Assembly (NCBI GenBank): GCA_027475525.1
Contig: JAMWFC010000100.1
Location: 310,001-374,000, forward strand
Reading direction: 5' to 3'
DNA from: Macrolepiota albuminosa
Lineage: Eukaryota; Basidiomycota; Agaricomycetes; Agaricales; Agaricaceae
Length of the DNA stretch: 64,000 nucleotides
The position numbers were made by a program, and so were the translations under genes. Below, one piece after another: positions 46,856-58,930 of the stretch. Under the pieces are notes generated by a model. That model searched no databases. It saw only the letters and a program-made list of their open reading frames with translations, and was not told the DNA's origin. Every line of letters starts with the position of its first letter. Positions within the stretch are counted from its first letter, which is position 1.

Positions 46856-48039
46856 GTTATTCCATTTGATTTCATTTTAAAGGAGTCCTAAGTTTTTTTT
46901 GAAAGTGAGCGCAGTTGCAGCAGCTAACCTTGATTGTGATGGACGATAAGTAACTGGGATTAGAAACACAATCGCTCACCTTTTCTCCATTTCCAACAAC
47001 CGTCGTCGCCGAGATACGTGATGATAAGCCATACAGCTTTGAAAGGATGTACATCTTGAATATTGAGACGTTTGTAATCCTTACAATTACGACTTGACGG
47101 TAAGTAGACGTGTTATTTACATTTTCCCCTCGTCTTGGCACTATCTACGTATACGGCCGTGCACTACTTGGTCGGTTTTCCTTGCGGCAGTGAAGACACT
47201 ATTCTGCAATTTCACATCATTCAGTGCTATTCGTCGATTCCCTCAACAGCTATAGCGTTCGCTTACAACTCCTCTATACCCATCGTCGCAGGTCACACCA
47301 ACGCCACCCAGACAATTTTCTCTTTCTCAAGTCTTTCTTTTCCTACTCATAACACTGCCTTTCAATCTAGGTTACAGTAATACAACTTGGTCTTGTAGCA
47401 CTGTACTGACAGTTCAATACCATCTATTTGTCTGCTCAACTCTCTTCCATAAGCCTTTTGTTTGCGACATGAACCTCAGCAAGCTTAACATCTCCACTGA
47501 GCAGAGAGCCTGTTACCATCCATTTTTACATCGATTCAAGGTTGCTCTGCCGTCGCGGGTGAAGGTGTCAGGATTCGACTTAACAATCAAATCTGAAAAC
47601 CCAATATCGAAGTTAGGTTCATCTATCGAATACAGGCTCTCTTTTATACTAACTGGGACGGCTAGGATAGTCCGTTTTTACTATGAATAGAAAACAAATG
47701 ATAGTCCATAGAAAATAAATGATAGTCCTTTCAAAAACACGAGCGTCCGTAAGAAACATAAATAGAGCTATATAGGAGAGTGAACACGTGTGAGTCTTAC
47801 GAGTCTACAGGTCTGGATCTATTCCTGACAGAAGGTAGCGGCATCGGAAATCCGAGTCATGGTTAAAATTACGATGTTTCGGACTGTGTCTCTTGTTTCA
47901 AACCGCTAAGTGCCTCCCACATGAGTACGGCAGGAGCCTAGAGAAGCTCTCACGTCAAGTAGTAAACATCGAGTATCCATACTGTCTACCATGACTGGAG
48001 CTGACTGGAGTTCAAGATCCAAGGATCCTGTTCTACAAC
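46856..48039. other. Intergenic, no gene recognised
   Basis: No convincing coding frame. A forward frame at 47469-47690 (MNLSKLNISTEQRAC..) starts well but has no domain or splice partner. No repeat boundary is evident. Confidence 0.45.
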
Positions 48040-48056
48040 CACGTGATTCTCACGTG
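48040..48056. promoter_or_regulatory. Paired CACGTG motifs upstream of F-box copy 3
   Basis: CACGTG at 48040-48045 and 48051-48056, 101 bp before the ATG at 48157. Spacing and position match copies 1 and 2, although the sequence farther upstream is not shared. Confidence 0.4.
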
Positions 48057-48156
48057 AGGCGCGTCAACCGTGTCTAGTAAATTAAACTCCGAAGGACGCC
48101 TACTGCATTTGATTGAACAGTTTTTTTTTCTCTTCACGTAACTTTTACCAGTATCT

Positions 48157-50461
48157 ATGCCTCGACGCTCTGCTCGCCTTGCCGGCTCGACGGCAGTCAG
48201 AACAAATCCAGCTGCTGACTTGAAGTTACCTAAGGCCAGTTCGGCCATTGTAAACCATGAGAACACAGGTACAGATTCTGAAGGAAGTGATGAAATGCCT
48301 GTTCGACATCAGAAGCGCAGCAAGCAGTCAAAGCCGAACGTGTCAAGTCGTCACCCTAGTTTGCAGTTGAAAAACGTACGTGGACGTCGAGGAGCACTTA
48401 AGGATATTGTTGAAATGCCCCTTGAAATCCTCTATGAGGTAGACATCAATTTGGTTCCATAAACCTCCGACTCTTATACGATACTGTCAGATTTTCATGT
48501 GCCTTACTCCTGTCGAGGTTTTGTCCCTCTCCCGAATGTGCAAGGCTCTTCGGCGGATGTTAATGTCGAAATCTGCTGAATATGTGTGGAAACAAGCGCG
48601 ACTAAACCTTGACGACTTTCCCGACTGTCCAGATGACCTCAACGAAGTGCAGTATGCTAGCCTCATTTTCGGCCCACTCTGTGATGTCAGTTCTTCGAAT
48701 CTTTATTCGAGTTTACCATGGCTGAACTTTATTCAAGTATTGCAACAAGAAAAAAGGACAATATTATATATGGTCTGTCCGTCGGCGTTGTTGTGGTACA
48801 TGCATTACTGGCGAGGGTGAGGACGGGCTAGTTCAGTGAGCAATCTTGTCAGGCTGGTCCCTACATATCTAATGAATATTTTTCTCCATGATATAGGGTG
48901 GATGATTTCTTGGTAGGGACCGAATATCTTAATCTCCTGTCCGTGCTACCTTCAATCAACCGGCGGACCAAAAGTAATGTAACGTTTTGATGATTACTGT
49001 TAACATCAACCGACACTTTCTCAGCCGAAGTTCTTCCACTTAATGTTTATCACTCGATTTGTGCAGTATCCGCAAACCAATTATTTGAAAAATATAAGGA
49101 ACGTGGCAAATCTGGCCGTGTGGCACAGGAAGCTTGGATACAGAAACAAAAAGACGAAAGACAACGTCGGATTTCTGTCAGTCGTTTTCTAACTTCCTGA
49201 CCCTTCATTCACTCAGTATAGCATGGTCGCCTATGTGAGGAATGGCTGAAAAACAAACATCATGAACGTGCCGCTGAACTTGCACGACTTCGCGAGCGCC
49301 GATACCAGGCGTAAGTAATTGTCCGATCTGAGCTTTTACCCCTATCCTAACTTTATTTCGTCAGCATCAAGCAAAAATTATCTGATCTTGGTGAGTTCCT
49401 TATTCAACCACTTTCTCCCACCTTAGCTGAGCTATGCTTGCTAGGTTTGGACGAAGAACTTGCAAAGATACCAGATATTGGAAGATGGCCATCCTTCAAC
49501 CAACCGAAAGAACTCACGGATCGTGGTAAGTCGCACAGTAAGATCTGTGTTCGCCTGATCATATGACAATTTCTTAGTGTGGCAAAATATTAAAGACGAT
49601 ATCGTTGAAAAGTTGGAGCAGCATCGGGACGAACGATTGCAAAGAGAACATCGGTTCGCTCAGTTGTTCCGCATAGATTGTCTGCACGACTGTTTAAACG
49701 ATCTGCGAAAAAGGAATGAGGACAACGTGATCTTCCCTCGGAACTTAGAGCTTAGATCGACAGGGCGAATTTCCAGGCTTCTGGAGGCGCCAACGGAAGA
49801 AGATATCCAATTTCCGGAATCTATGCTGTCTGAATTAACTCAAGACTGGCGTCAGTCCTGCGACAGAAAACTTCGGAACATGATTATCGCTGGTACAACA
49901 CCAACTAGCCAACCAAGTGGTGCGGACCCCTTATCACTTGCGACGACATTCTTCTCTTGTTGGAAAAAATGCAAAGTATTTCAGTATCCTGAAGTACTCA
50001 AGCATGAATGTGCGACTGTAACCCCTCCCAATAGGGCTTGTTTATGGAATGAGGATGGCAAACGAGTATTCTTCGCTGCCGAGGCATACTCCCTTGCAAA
50101 AGCCATCCTGGAAGTGGTAGGATTAAACCCTGACACTACGAAGACAGAGGATGTTCAATGGCCTGCGTTTATTCTTGAGTGTCATGGATGTTCGTCGAGC
50201 AATGGGCGGTCTTTGATGTCATGGCCTTTAGCAGTCAGTTATTTTTCGATTTTTCGATTTTGTCCTTCTCATCGGGGTCTATAGGTGCAGGATGCTTTAC
50301 AGCATAATCAACATGGCGAGCACCTACGCATGACGCGTGCAGATCTTAGTGATGCTGAACTCGAACGTGCCGAGGAACTCGCTCTGAGGCACTCTACATG
50401 GGTGAGGAGGCGGTTGAAGTCTTGTGTATTAGATGTTGGGAGCCAAGCTTCAGCTGCTTGA
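48157..50461 (+). pseudogene. F-box protein copy 3, inverted and broken in the middle
   Basis: Exon 1 starts MPRRSARLAGSTAVRT at 48157; a 52-bp intron again splits the F-box (EMPLEILYE, then IFMCLTPVEVLSLSRM). The third exon has lost about 20 bases relative to copy 1 near 48808-48830 and runs into TAG, so the protein is truncated. Downstream exons remain recognisable: AWIQKQKDERQRR, QPKELTDR and an open exon from 49577 (WQNIKDDIVEKLEQHRDERL). The terminal exon ends VLDVGSQASAA. It is the most diverged copy, opposite in orientation to copies 1 and 2 and about 20 kb from the nearer one. Confidence 0.75.
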
Positions 50462-51822
50462 ATTTGATAAAGAGCCGCATCCAGGATGAAATAGTCCGTT
50501 TTTGTCATCCTTTTCTTGTTTAATATCTTCGTAGGCATAGTAAGTCTCTCAACTCGGAGACCTGATCTATTCAACAGACTATGTGTTTTGGACATGAAAT
50601 TTCTCGATTTTGTCCTTCTGTTTCAGTGTGATAGTCTAGTCTTCTTGAAGCTGGTCACAACTAGATAGCATACAAATTACCTGCCACCACTAGCAGCCAA
50701 TACTTTTTTTTCTGGGAAATAGTGAGAAAGAAAGATCAATTGTAAGTACGTTAATCTAAAAGTACTGTGAGACTTCTATTGCAATAATAAATATGTTCGA
50801 CTACTCATCCTCAGTCTCGTAATAATTGACTGAGGGTGCTGTCCATGTAATGTATCTTTATATAATTGTGCTACGGAACCATGGCCATTGTCTGGTCACC
50901 CTGACCAGACAAAGCAGAGGTGACCAAGGTGGCCGGTCTGGTGAGTGTCTGTGGTGGCTCAAACAATTCCAACAGGACCAAGATTGCTTTCCAGAGGCCT
51001 CAAATCTGCAACGTTCAGACTTAGATTTAGCCAAATTTTCCTTTCAAATACGCTATTTTCCGGACAAGTGTGGAGAATGGATACCAGGCCGTCATTACTC
51101 TTCTTTTCAGTCTTCATATTTTGCTTACGTACTTCTCCGGTTGTCACTTGCGCCACTTGATGCCCAGTCAGAAGTCGGGGTATTATGACACTTTTTCTGT
51201 ATTTGTCTTTAGTGATTTTACCACGCATTAAATTTGAATTGTTAGACTCGAAAGTCATACACTTGAAAGCTTGAACTTGCAGCCTGCCACTTTCAAGCCG
51301 AATCGTGCCAACCGGATGCCAATCGAGCGCGATCGTCCCGAATAGTTTGACAGGCTCCGTCAACCAACCAAATGAAACTTTCAACTTTGCTGACAACGAA
51401 TGAGCTATATTATGTTGGTCTACCTAATCACACATCGGGTATGTATTTACGACATATTGGCATACACTGATTGTATGCTTGCATTGCACTCTGCACACAG
51501 CACTTGTGCGCTTCCTAAATGTTGTATCTTGCATTTATGCGTGCTCCGATTAATCTTATCATGCTCAGATATAATCCCGGTATTTTGTGCACGTTGTGAG
51601 CATGTTCACACCACAAGTCTATCTTGCCTCTTGTGTCACTTTTCTCCAGGCACACCTCTAGTAAACAATGTTTTCCAACATAAAGTAAACCTGATCCATT
51701 TGGTTGGTGAATACCTTCCTCTGTCCTAGGAGTGCCAGGCTTGGTAGCCACATGCTAGTGTTTCTCCCAACCCTTATCAAATTAAGGCTCAAAGACTTCA
51801 TGCCAGGATATTGCCCCTATCA
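50462..51822. other. Transition into CpG-poor repeat DNA, nothing recognised
   Basis: Homology to the F-box 3' flank ends about 60 bp after the stop. From about 51.2 kb onward CpG becomes rare. Reverse-strand frames at 50959-51396 have no domain I can name. Some of 51400-51822 may be the body of the SINE-like element whose head is at 51823-51898. Confidence 0.4.
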
Positions 51823-51898
51823 GAGATTGATCCGCTACCTTCTGGGTTGGTCAGGTTTACTTTTATGCATATGTTGGGAGACATTCCACTAAGCCACT
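51823..51898 (-). mobile_element. tRNA-like (SINE) head, reverse strand
   Basis: On the reverse strand, an A box-like TGGCTTAGTGG (about 51887-51897) is followed 54 bp later by a B box GGATCAATCTC (51823-51833). Both fit pol III internal promoter consensus. The body and 3' tail could not be delimited. Confidence 0.4.
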
Positions 51899-51922
51899 GT
51901 GGCTTAGTGGAATGTCTCCCAA
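51874..51922. repeat. Perfect 49-bp palindrome
   Basis: TTGGGAGACATTCCACTAAG continuing to CCAC (51874-51897), then one central T, then its exact reverse complement (51899-51922). The 24-bp arms carry the A-box end of the SINE-like head, so one arm duplicates that head in inverted orientation. Such a perfect palindrome amid heavily mutated DNA must be young or an assembly product. Confidence 0.9.
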
Positions 51923-52124
51923 AACAAACAAGTGGGCAGAAAAGTGATCTGAACTCCAGCAAGAACAAAACCAGGGATTGCATTCAGCATCTGAACATGA
52001 TACTTATTCCCAAGAAAATGAGTCTGATGCATGGAAGTTTAGGCATGTTCAACAAGAGATAAATGAACATGTAGGCTAAAATGTATGTACAAAACTCATT
52101 TTTCTTGCTGTCTTCTCATTCAGA

Positions 52125-55100
52125 ATATTTTTAGGAGGTCAACCTTCTCTGTCCAATAAGCACATTCTTGAACAATATCTTGAACAACAACAATCTTCTT
52201 ATGGGCTACCATGCCAACTTCCTGAACCACTGCCTGATGAACTGTTGGCTGCAGGACTGAATTCTAAGACAGATGATCTTCGTATCACAGCTGAATATAT
52301 TCAACATCTCCAAACAGCCACTTTGAAGCAGAATAACATGTCTGCTGAAGGTATTGAGTGCTTGCACATGACTCCATCTGCATTTCTTGACAAGATTACC
52401 AATGACCATCACTTCTTGAAAGCATTGAGGACATTTCTTGCAACAACAGATGCTTCCAAAAAAACTTATGATGATATTTGAGCTGCACACCAAGCCTGTT
52501 ATCCTGATGATCCATATCTTTCCTTTTATCAAATTTGCTGCCAAGTTGAACTACTTACAGGGGTGACAGCAAACATGTGCATAGATTCATGTGTGGGGTT
52601 TACTGGAACCTTTGATCTTCTTGATGCTTGTCCTGAGTGCTCTGAGCCTCCTTATCAGATTGGAGCCAGGAATTCTCATTGCCAATATCCAACAATTCCT
52701 ATTGGGCCTATTATTCAGGCCCTTTATTGCTCTCAAACTACAGCAAAACTGATGCATTACCTGGAAGAATTTGCAGAAAAAATCTCCAACCATGCTAAGG
52801 AACATGATGGAGATATTATTGAGTGCACTGACACTGCCTGTGGAGCAGACTTTATCAATGTCCAGATGTCACAACTGTTGGGCTTTAGGGTCTGCTCTTC
52901 TCTATTTGTCACATGTAGATAGCTATTTAAACTGACAAAAATCACATTTATGCCTTAGTGCTTTTTGATCTAATGATACACATACTGAGGCTGCAAGTTG
53001 TTAGAACTCTGTATATCTTTTGTGTTAATTCAACTGAGTCAAATAGTAAGTTTCCTCAGATCAATGATATAATTGACTAAGGATGTGCTACCATATGTAT
53101 ATATTTATAGAGATATGTAACAATGAGTGATTATTGCAAGGGGATACAAAGAAAATGTGAAAGGGATACAAAAAAGTGAGAAAGAGTAGACAGTGAGTGG
53201 TGGACAATGCAAGATGACAGTGTGTTGTGGCCACTTTGTAGGCATGTCAGCATAAGGGCACTAACATAAGTCTTCTCTTTTTCCTTACATTACCTATCAA
53301 GCTCTAACTAGTGTTTACACATAAAGTTTTTCTTTACTTTGTTTTTAGGTATAAAAATCTCAGTTGCTTTTCAATCTAACAATACATATACTGAGGCTAA
53401 TTTTTCTTTACTTTGTTCTTAGTTCTTTGGTCTCACAATAACAACTTAAAAAAGGCAACATCTCCTTGCAATTATCTATTGATGGGGCACAGCTTTACCA
53501 AAACAAGGAATCTGATTGTTGGATCTGGATTTGGATTATTCACAACCTATCTCCAAATCTGAGATATAAAAAACAATTTGTTATTCCTAGCAGATTCTTT
53601 GGTGGCCGTGAAAAACCAAAACATATTGATTCAGTTATTCATCCTTTATTGTATCACTTATCAGCTCTTTAAAAAGAGGGTTTACATATCTGGGATACAT
53701 CAACCAAGTCACACATTGAGCATTCTAATCTATTCCTTACTCTTGTAACAGCTGATGGTCATGCAATGGTCAATCTAAACAGCATGGTTAATCATAGTAG
53801 AAGATATGGATGTCAACTTTCTTGCAGTATTTCAGGATGGCAATGTAAAGATGATAGTTATTATTATCTCCTGATGCAGAAACCCAACAATTACACAGTC
53901 TCTGGATATGATCCCTCTGATATTACATTTTCTCAATTGAGCAACTATTGCAAAGAAATTCCTGCTTGCTATCATTTTAACCTTGCACTTTTTTTAAATG
54001 CACAAAATCCAACTCAGTACAATTCCCTCTGTCTTTTAACTGGTATTGTCAAACAGTCTATCTTTTGTGGGCTTTGTCATACATTGGGAATATCAAATAT
54101 CTTTGTATTGGACCTGATGCATCTTTCTGCTCTCAATGATCCTGATCTTCTGTTAGGCTTGTGGCATAGCACAATCAAATGCTACTCACATGATTCAAAA
54201 AACACTTGAGATTGGAATGTGCTTAAAGGAAAGGTATGGGATGCTCATGACAAGACTGTTGCATTGTCAACATCCTTTTTACCATCATTTTTTGGATGTG
54301 CACCAAGAAATCCAGCAGAGAAGAGCAACTCTGGTTACAAAGCTTCTGAATACTTGATCTATTTATTTGGCCTAGGACCAGCTCTTCTTCAATTTATTCT
54401 TCCTGAACATTACTGTAAGCTTGTTTGTAGTGTCCAAATTCTTTACCAAACAAAATTGTTTCCAGAACACATTAAAAAAGCATATTGTCTACTTTGTGAA
54501 TTCTATCTTGGATTTAAAACTCTTGATATCCAGCAATGTGAAGATTAAATTCATTTTCTGCAACACAGTGTCCACCTTACTTATATTGCTGTAGAAACTC
54601 TTCAAGTAGGTCCACTATCTTGCTATGTACAATAGACAATGGAAACAGTGATAGAAAACCTTGGAAATAAGATATGCCAAGACTGGAATCCATATGCAAA
54701 TATTGCAGAGCAAGGTATCTTGCATGTACAGATAAACTCCATTGTTGCCATGTTACCTCACACTCTATTATCCTAAAAAGAATCCAACCATATTCTATTG
54801 AGTGCTATAGAGGTTTCTGGTGGACCTGGTTATGTTCTTTTACATGCTTGTCAAGCTACCATTGTTGATGTATCCAAGCAAGAAGCAACAGCAATTATAG
54901 AACTATGGATAAAAAATGGCTGGCCCAATCAAGATAGATGGCTATGTGCTGTATGTCATTGGGCATGTTTCCATCTTTCTAATAGTTAAATTGCCTGTTC
55001 TGTGTAGATGAAAATACAATCATGTTAAAGACTCTATAAAACTTGCATGATAAAGGTAATTGAAATTCAGTTATATTGATCATTATTTTATACTAAGTTG

Positions 55101-55470
55101 ACCTTAGTTTCATGACAAAAACAAGTTCAATTTTGCTGAAATACAATACTATTTATTTCTGTTTAAGATTTGGTGACATTATACACACTCTTGCAGTCAT
55201 TTCAGTATCATCTCCTCCAGATTCTATACTTCTAGAGCAGTCATCATCAACTGTTTATGTATGCTCTTATTTAGGAACTGAATCACTCAAAGCAATTGAT
55301 GTTTGACAAATCAAGTTTGTTGTTGCCATGATTCCAGACTCCAAAGTAGTTGCAGCTAGTGATATTCAGATACCTACTAACAAGTATTTTCTAGTAGAAA
55401 AACTGGGTCTAGATATCACAGTTTTATTGGGTGAGAAAAAGGATGATGAAGACAATATATTTATAGATTG
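52125..55470 (+). pseudogene. Plavaka-type (CACTA-like) transposase fossil
   Basis: Readable blocks in order are MCIDSCVGFTGTFDLLDACP, CPECSEPPYQIG, PIGPIIQALYCSQ, LSIDGAQLYQNKESDCWIWI, NLSPNLRYKKQFVIP, TADGHAMVNLNSMV, SDITFSQLSNY, LDLMHLSALNDPDLL, FGCAPRNPAEKSNSGYKASE, TMETVIENLGNKI and DIIHTLAVISVSSPPDSILLEQSS. This is the order of Plavaka/TNP2-like transposases common in mushrooms (family knowledge). Many TAA/TAG/TGA codons and frame changes make it non-coding. CpG is nearly absent. A 0.5-kb block at about 52915-53460, including a solo LTR, interrupts the frame. I did not find terminal inverted repeats. Confidence 0.85.
52996..53271. mobile_element. Solo LTR inside the Plavaka fossil
   Basis: 53001-53266 (266 bp) begins TGTTAG and ends CTAACA. 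Flanking 5-mers CAAGT (52996-53000) and TAAGT (53267-53271) differ by one C-to-T change and look like an aged target duplication. No internal coding region. A different family from the 278-bp solo LTR near 19 kb. Confidence 0.65.
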
Positions 55471-56274
55471 ATAGCTAGACTAATAATACAAAAAGAATCA
55501 AGAGCAAACATATCATGAAAGTGAGTATACTATGCTATAAAAAAAGCCTAAGCTGCTCCAGCCTGCATCAAAGTCTCATTACTACTGTCATCTACAAGAG
55601 TGTAATTACAATCATTGATTTGAATTTGGTTGGATAGAATTTTACAAAAACATACTTTAAATTATTAAATTATACAATTCAGATGAAGCAAAGCTTACTA
55701 TAGATAGGTCTATGCAATGGTATACAAGTTGTCATCTATCAAAAAAATACTTGATGTGATAAATTTTTCCAAGAGAATCCTTGACAGAGCTTGGTATTGC
55801 AGTTGCATTGAATACAGGATCTATGCTTGAATCCATGCTTGTGCTATATAAAGCTTGAGTCCACCAAAAATTTTGAAGAGTAAAAGTACCAAAGTCTAGT
55901 CAAAGCAGCTAATTTGTTGAGTAAGTGCTTGAATACTGGATTTTCACTAAGAAAGAAGTGTTTCATGCCTGAGATTCTTGATTTGTTCTATAGAAATCAA
56001 CATGATATCTGAAAACATAAACAGAGCAGTAGAGAAGGTGTCAAGCTTGGAATAATTGACTCTGTTATTTATTGTTGTCTTGTCAATATTTTATATCAGT
56101 ACTATTATTGTCTTCTTGTACTACTCTCTTCATTAAATAACCAGTTTATTCAGACTGCTACCAGGAGGCTTACAGTTTTCAGCCTTATAATTAAATGTTT
56201 ATTTTGACTTCTGGTGCATGTTGTGTCCCTGACTGCTGGTACAGCATTGTATTAGCATACTCCTTAGTTGTCTC
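55471..56274. other. CpG-poor spacer, nothing recognised
   Basis: AT-rich repeat-like DNA after the Plavaka fossil. It could be that element's 3' non-coding end. No coding frame or boundary seen. Confidence 0.4.
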
Positions 56275-57154
56275 TGTTATGACCCCCCCCACCTGGAACC
56301 ACCCTGGGACATCCCTGGAACCCCATCCAGAAACCTCCTGCTGACCCCACGACACAACCCATGCCATCATGACTGTCTCCACCATCATCATGCGCATCAA
56401 GCCCCACCATCATGCATGCCCCCTGACAGCCCCACATCATGGACCCTGGGACCCAATGATTGGATCATGTCAGATACCCTGGCTATCATACATCATGCAT
56501 CATGGCCATCCCTCCATGCCAATTAATTGCATGCTCTGTATGTGCAATCTCTGGTATATAATCCTCCCTCCTTCTACCACTGCCTATTAACTCCTGGAAC
56601 TGCCCCAGACATCCCAGAACTCCTCAGGAACCCAGAGTAACCCCCACCAGTACTTAAAGAGTAGCTACCTACTTGTAGTACTTTAGTCTTGATATTATAT
56701 TAATTGTTTGTGTGCTCTTTGATTAACTGGTATGCACTGACTGGCATGCTTTGACTGGCATGATTAACTTACTTGCATGCTCTTGAGATTGGTACATACT
56801 TTGTGACTTACAGTTTACTAACTTTGGTCTTGTCTTAAAATCCCCGGTTCCCAACTTGACCCTAATCCCATCACCCTCTCAACTTCTCCCAATCTCCAGA
56901 CTAAGTTCCTTACCCCAGAAATCCCTTGTTCACATCTTGAACCCCAGAGCATGGCCCAGAGTTCCAGACACCCAAGTACACATAGATCAAGTCTGTCCCA
57001 TAAAGGCATTGCTTTTCTGGAAAGCCCCCGACTCAGCAGAACCTGACAGTCTCACACACTGTGTCTGACTCTAAGGAGTATGTTATAATCAACTTTACCT
57101 TGTTCTATCTACTTACTAGTGACTATAGATTAATCTCTGTATTATTCTACAACA
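56275..57154. mobile_element. Possible large LTR remnant (gypsy-like?)
   Basis: Begins TGTTATGACC and ends CTACAACA, roughly matching inverted ends, with C-rich blocks and a TATATAA motif near 56550 as in long LTRs. No matching target duplication was found (GTCTC against AGGTT), so the boundaries and the call itself are weak. It truncates the LINE fossil that starts just to its right. Confidence 0.3.
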
Positions 57155-57189
57155 AGGTTTGGCAGAAGTTTGCCGGGTGTTGAGTGAAA

Positions 57190-58930
57190 CTTCTATGCCT
57201 ATTCATCTACTATGTCTAGGTAGGACTTGAGAATTATAAGTGATTTGACTGTATTGGCAGGGTCTGTGTGTGCAGAGAGCTGATCAATTGACTCCTTTAC
57301 AATGTTCATGTTGCCAAGCATCACATTTGGTTTGGGTATGTGTGGTCTAGTAGTCCAGTGCATTTTGATTGTTTTCCAGAAGGTTTTGTTAGCTTGGAGG
57401 TCATTTGAGGTGTATATGTTGAGGCAGCTCAATGCACCATCATTGTATCAGGGAAGCTCCAGTATTATCACTCTCTCTGATTTTAACACTCAGTGTCTCT
57501 ATCTTTTCCAGTTTGCTAGCCTTTTGTTTAAGATAAAGGCCACTCCTATTGCATTCAGTCTGTTTGTGTCTATGCTTGCAATTATATGTATCTAGCTGTC
57601 AAAGAGTTTATTTAGTTTTTTTGCCTTTTTGCAGTCTATGTGTATTTCTTGGGTAGCAAGAATGTCAATCTTGTTTTCCCTCATTAGTTGGCATATTTTG
57701 TACTACTTTTCTTGAGTCATGTCTAATCCACCCCCTTTCATATTTAGTGAGGCTATTTCTATTACTCCCTTCTTGTTCTTTCATTTCTCATTCAGTCTGT
57801 GTTTAGGGGTGTCATCTCTCCTGCTTGAGCCCTTGCTGTCAGATTCAAGAAGAATATCCTCCTTGAGGATTGAAACTGGGGTTAGTTGCAAACTATTGCT
57901 GATCCTACTCAGGTTATCATCAGGATCATAGTTGATGGTATAGCTGTAGTCCCCTCCTCACTAAGCAGGGTAGTAACCATTGTTGTGTTTAAATAATTGT
58001 TTCATCAAGTAAAAGTGGTTTGGGCTATGTTTCAGGTGTTTGCCTTCTACTTAAGCAGGATTACTGCTTGGCACAGCCTTTGTAAATACAATGCTGCCTA
58101 GCCATTGCCTAGTTAGGGGGTGATACCAGGATTACCTGTTGCTCTTAGGCCCAGAAAATTCATCCTAGTGTTTTAGACCCATTGAATAGGGGGATAGTAT
58201 ATTTTCTGTTGTACTTTATGTACATGTACTATTAGCAACATTCTTGTCTATTGTCAGCATAATTTGGACATGGAGTTTTTCAGCTCCCAGAGCCTCAAAA
58301 CCTGCCTCTCAGAAATCCTTGTCTCCATTTGCTCATGTTTTTTATGCTTTTGCTCAAGAATGCAAACTTGGCTGTTTCTTCAATCTTATCCCTGTTGCTT
58401 GTGTTGCTGAGCCATCCTTCCAGTTTGCATAAGTACAGCAGGTCTGATTATGGTCTGCATCTTTACAATTGAAGCAGTGTAAGCACTGCTCTTCCTGTAC
58501 AAGGAAGGCACTTTCATGGTCCATATCTATAAAATGAATGGATCTGAGATTCTGAAAGAAGGCAAAGTAGCTTGCCCAAGTGATGGGTGGGGTGTCTCTA
58601 GTATATACATTCCACCTTAGTTTCTTCATACCAAATCTCATGGCTCATATAATGGTTTTTTCTAGCTTGACCTCTATAGTAGTCACAATTGTGATTGCTG
58701 GTTCAGAGTTGTGCCAAGATGTTGTGTCACCTACTAGCCTGCTTTTGAGGAAGGAGCTTACTTTATCATTGTGTGTCAGGGTTTTTCTCACAATCTGTAT
58801 AGCTTTGTACTCCAGTTCTCTAATGGCATCAGTGTCCTTGATGCTGGGTGAGAAGCCTCCAAAGATGAATAAGAATTGTGAGACAGGTGGAGAGTAGGGT
58901 AGCATGAAGGCAGTTGCCTCAGGCATGGAA
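57190..58930 (-). pseudogene. Degenerate LINE related to the 10.7-18.8 kb element
   Basis: Reverse-strand blocks align with the young LINE in order and spacing. An ORF1 core (58645-58926, AIRELEYKAIQIVRKTL) is followed by a zinc knuckle CFNCKDADHNQTCC (about 58450-58490). An endonuclease segment (57199-57432) reads NMNIVKESIDQLSAHTDPAN where the young LINE has NVIEDSIDRMPAHNDP. The RT and RNase H parts are missing; the sequence turns into the LTR-like block below 57155. CpG is almost absent. No product is expected. Confidence 0.8.

Noticed and set aside
56275..57154. Confident solo LTR call
   Set aside because: End motifs are roughly matched but the flanking 5-mers differ (GTCTC, AGGTT), so I list it only as a weak candidate.
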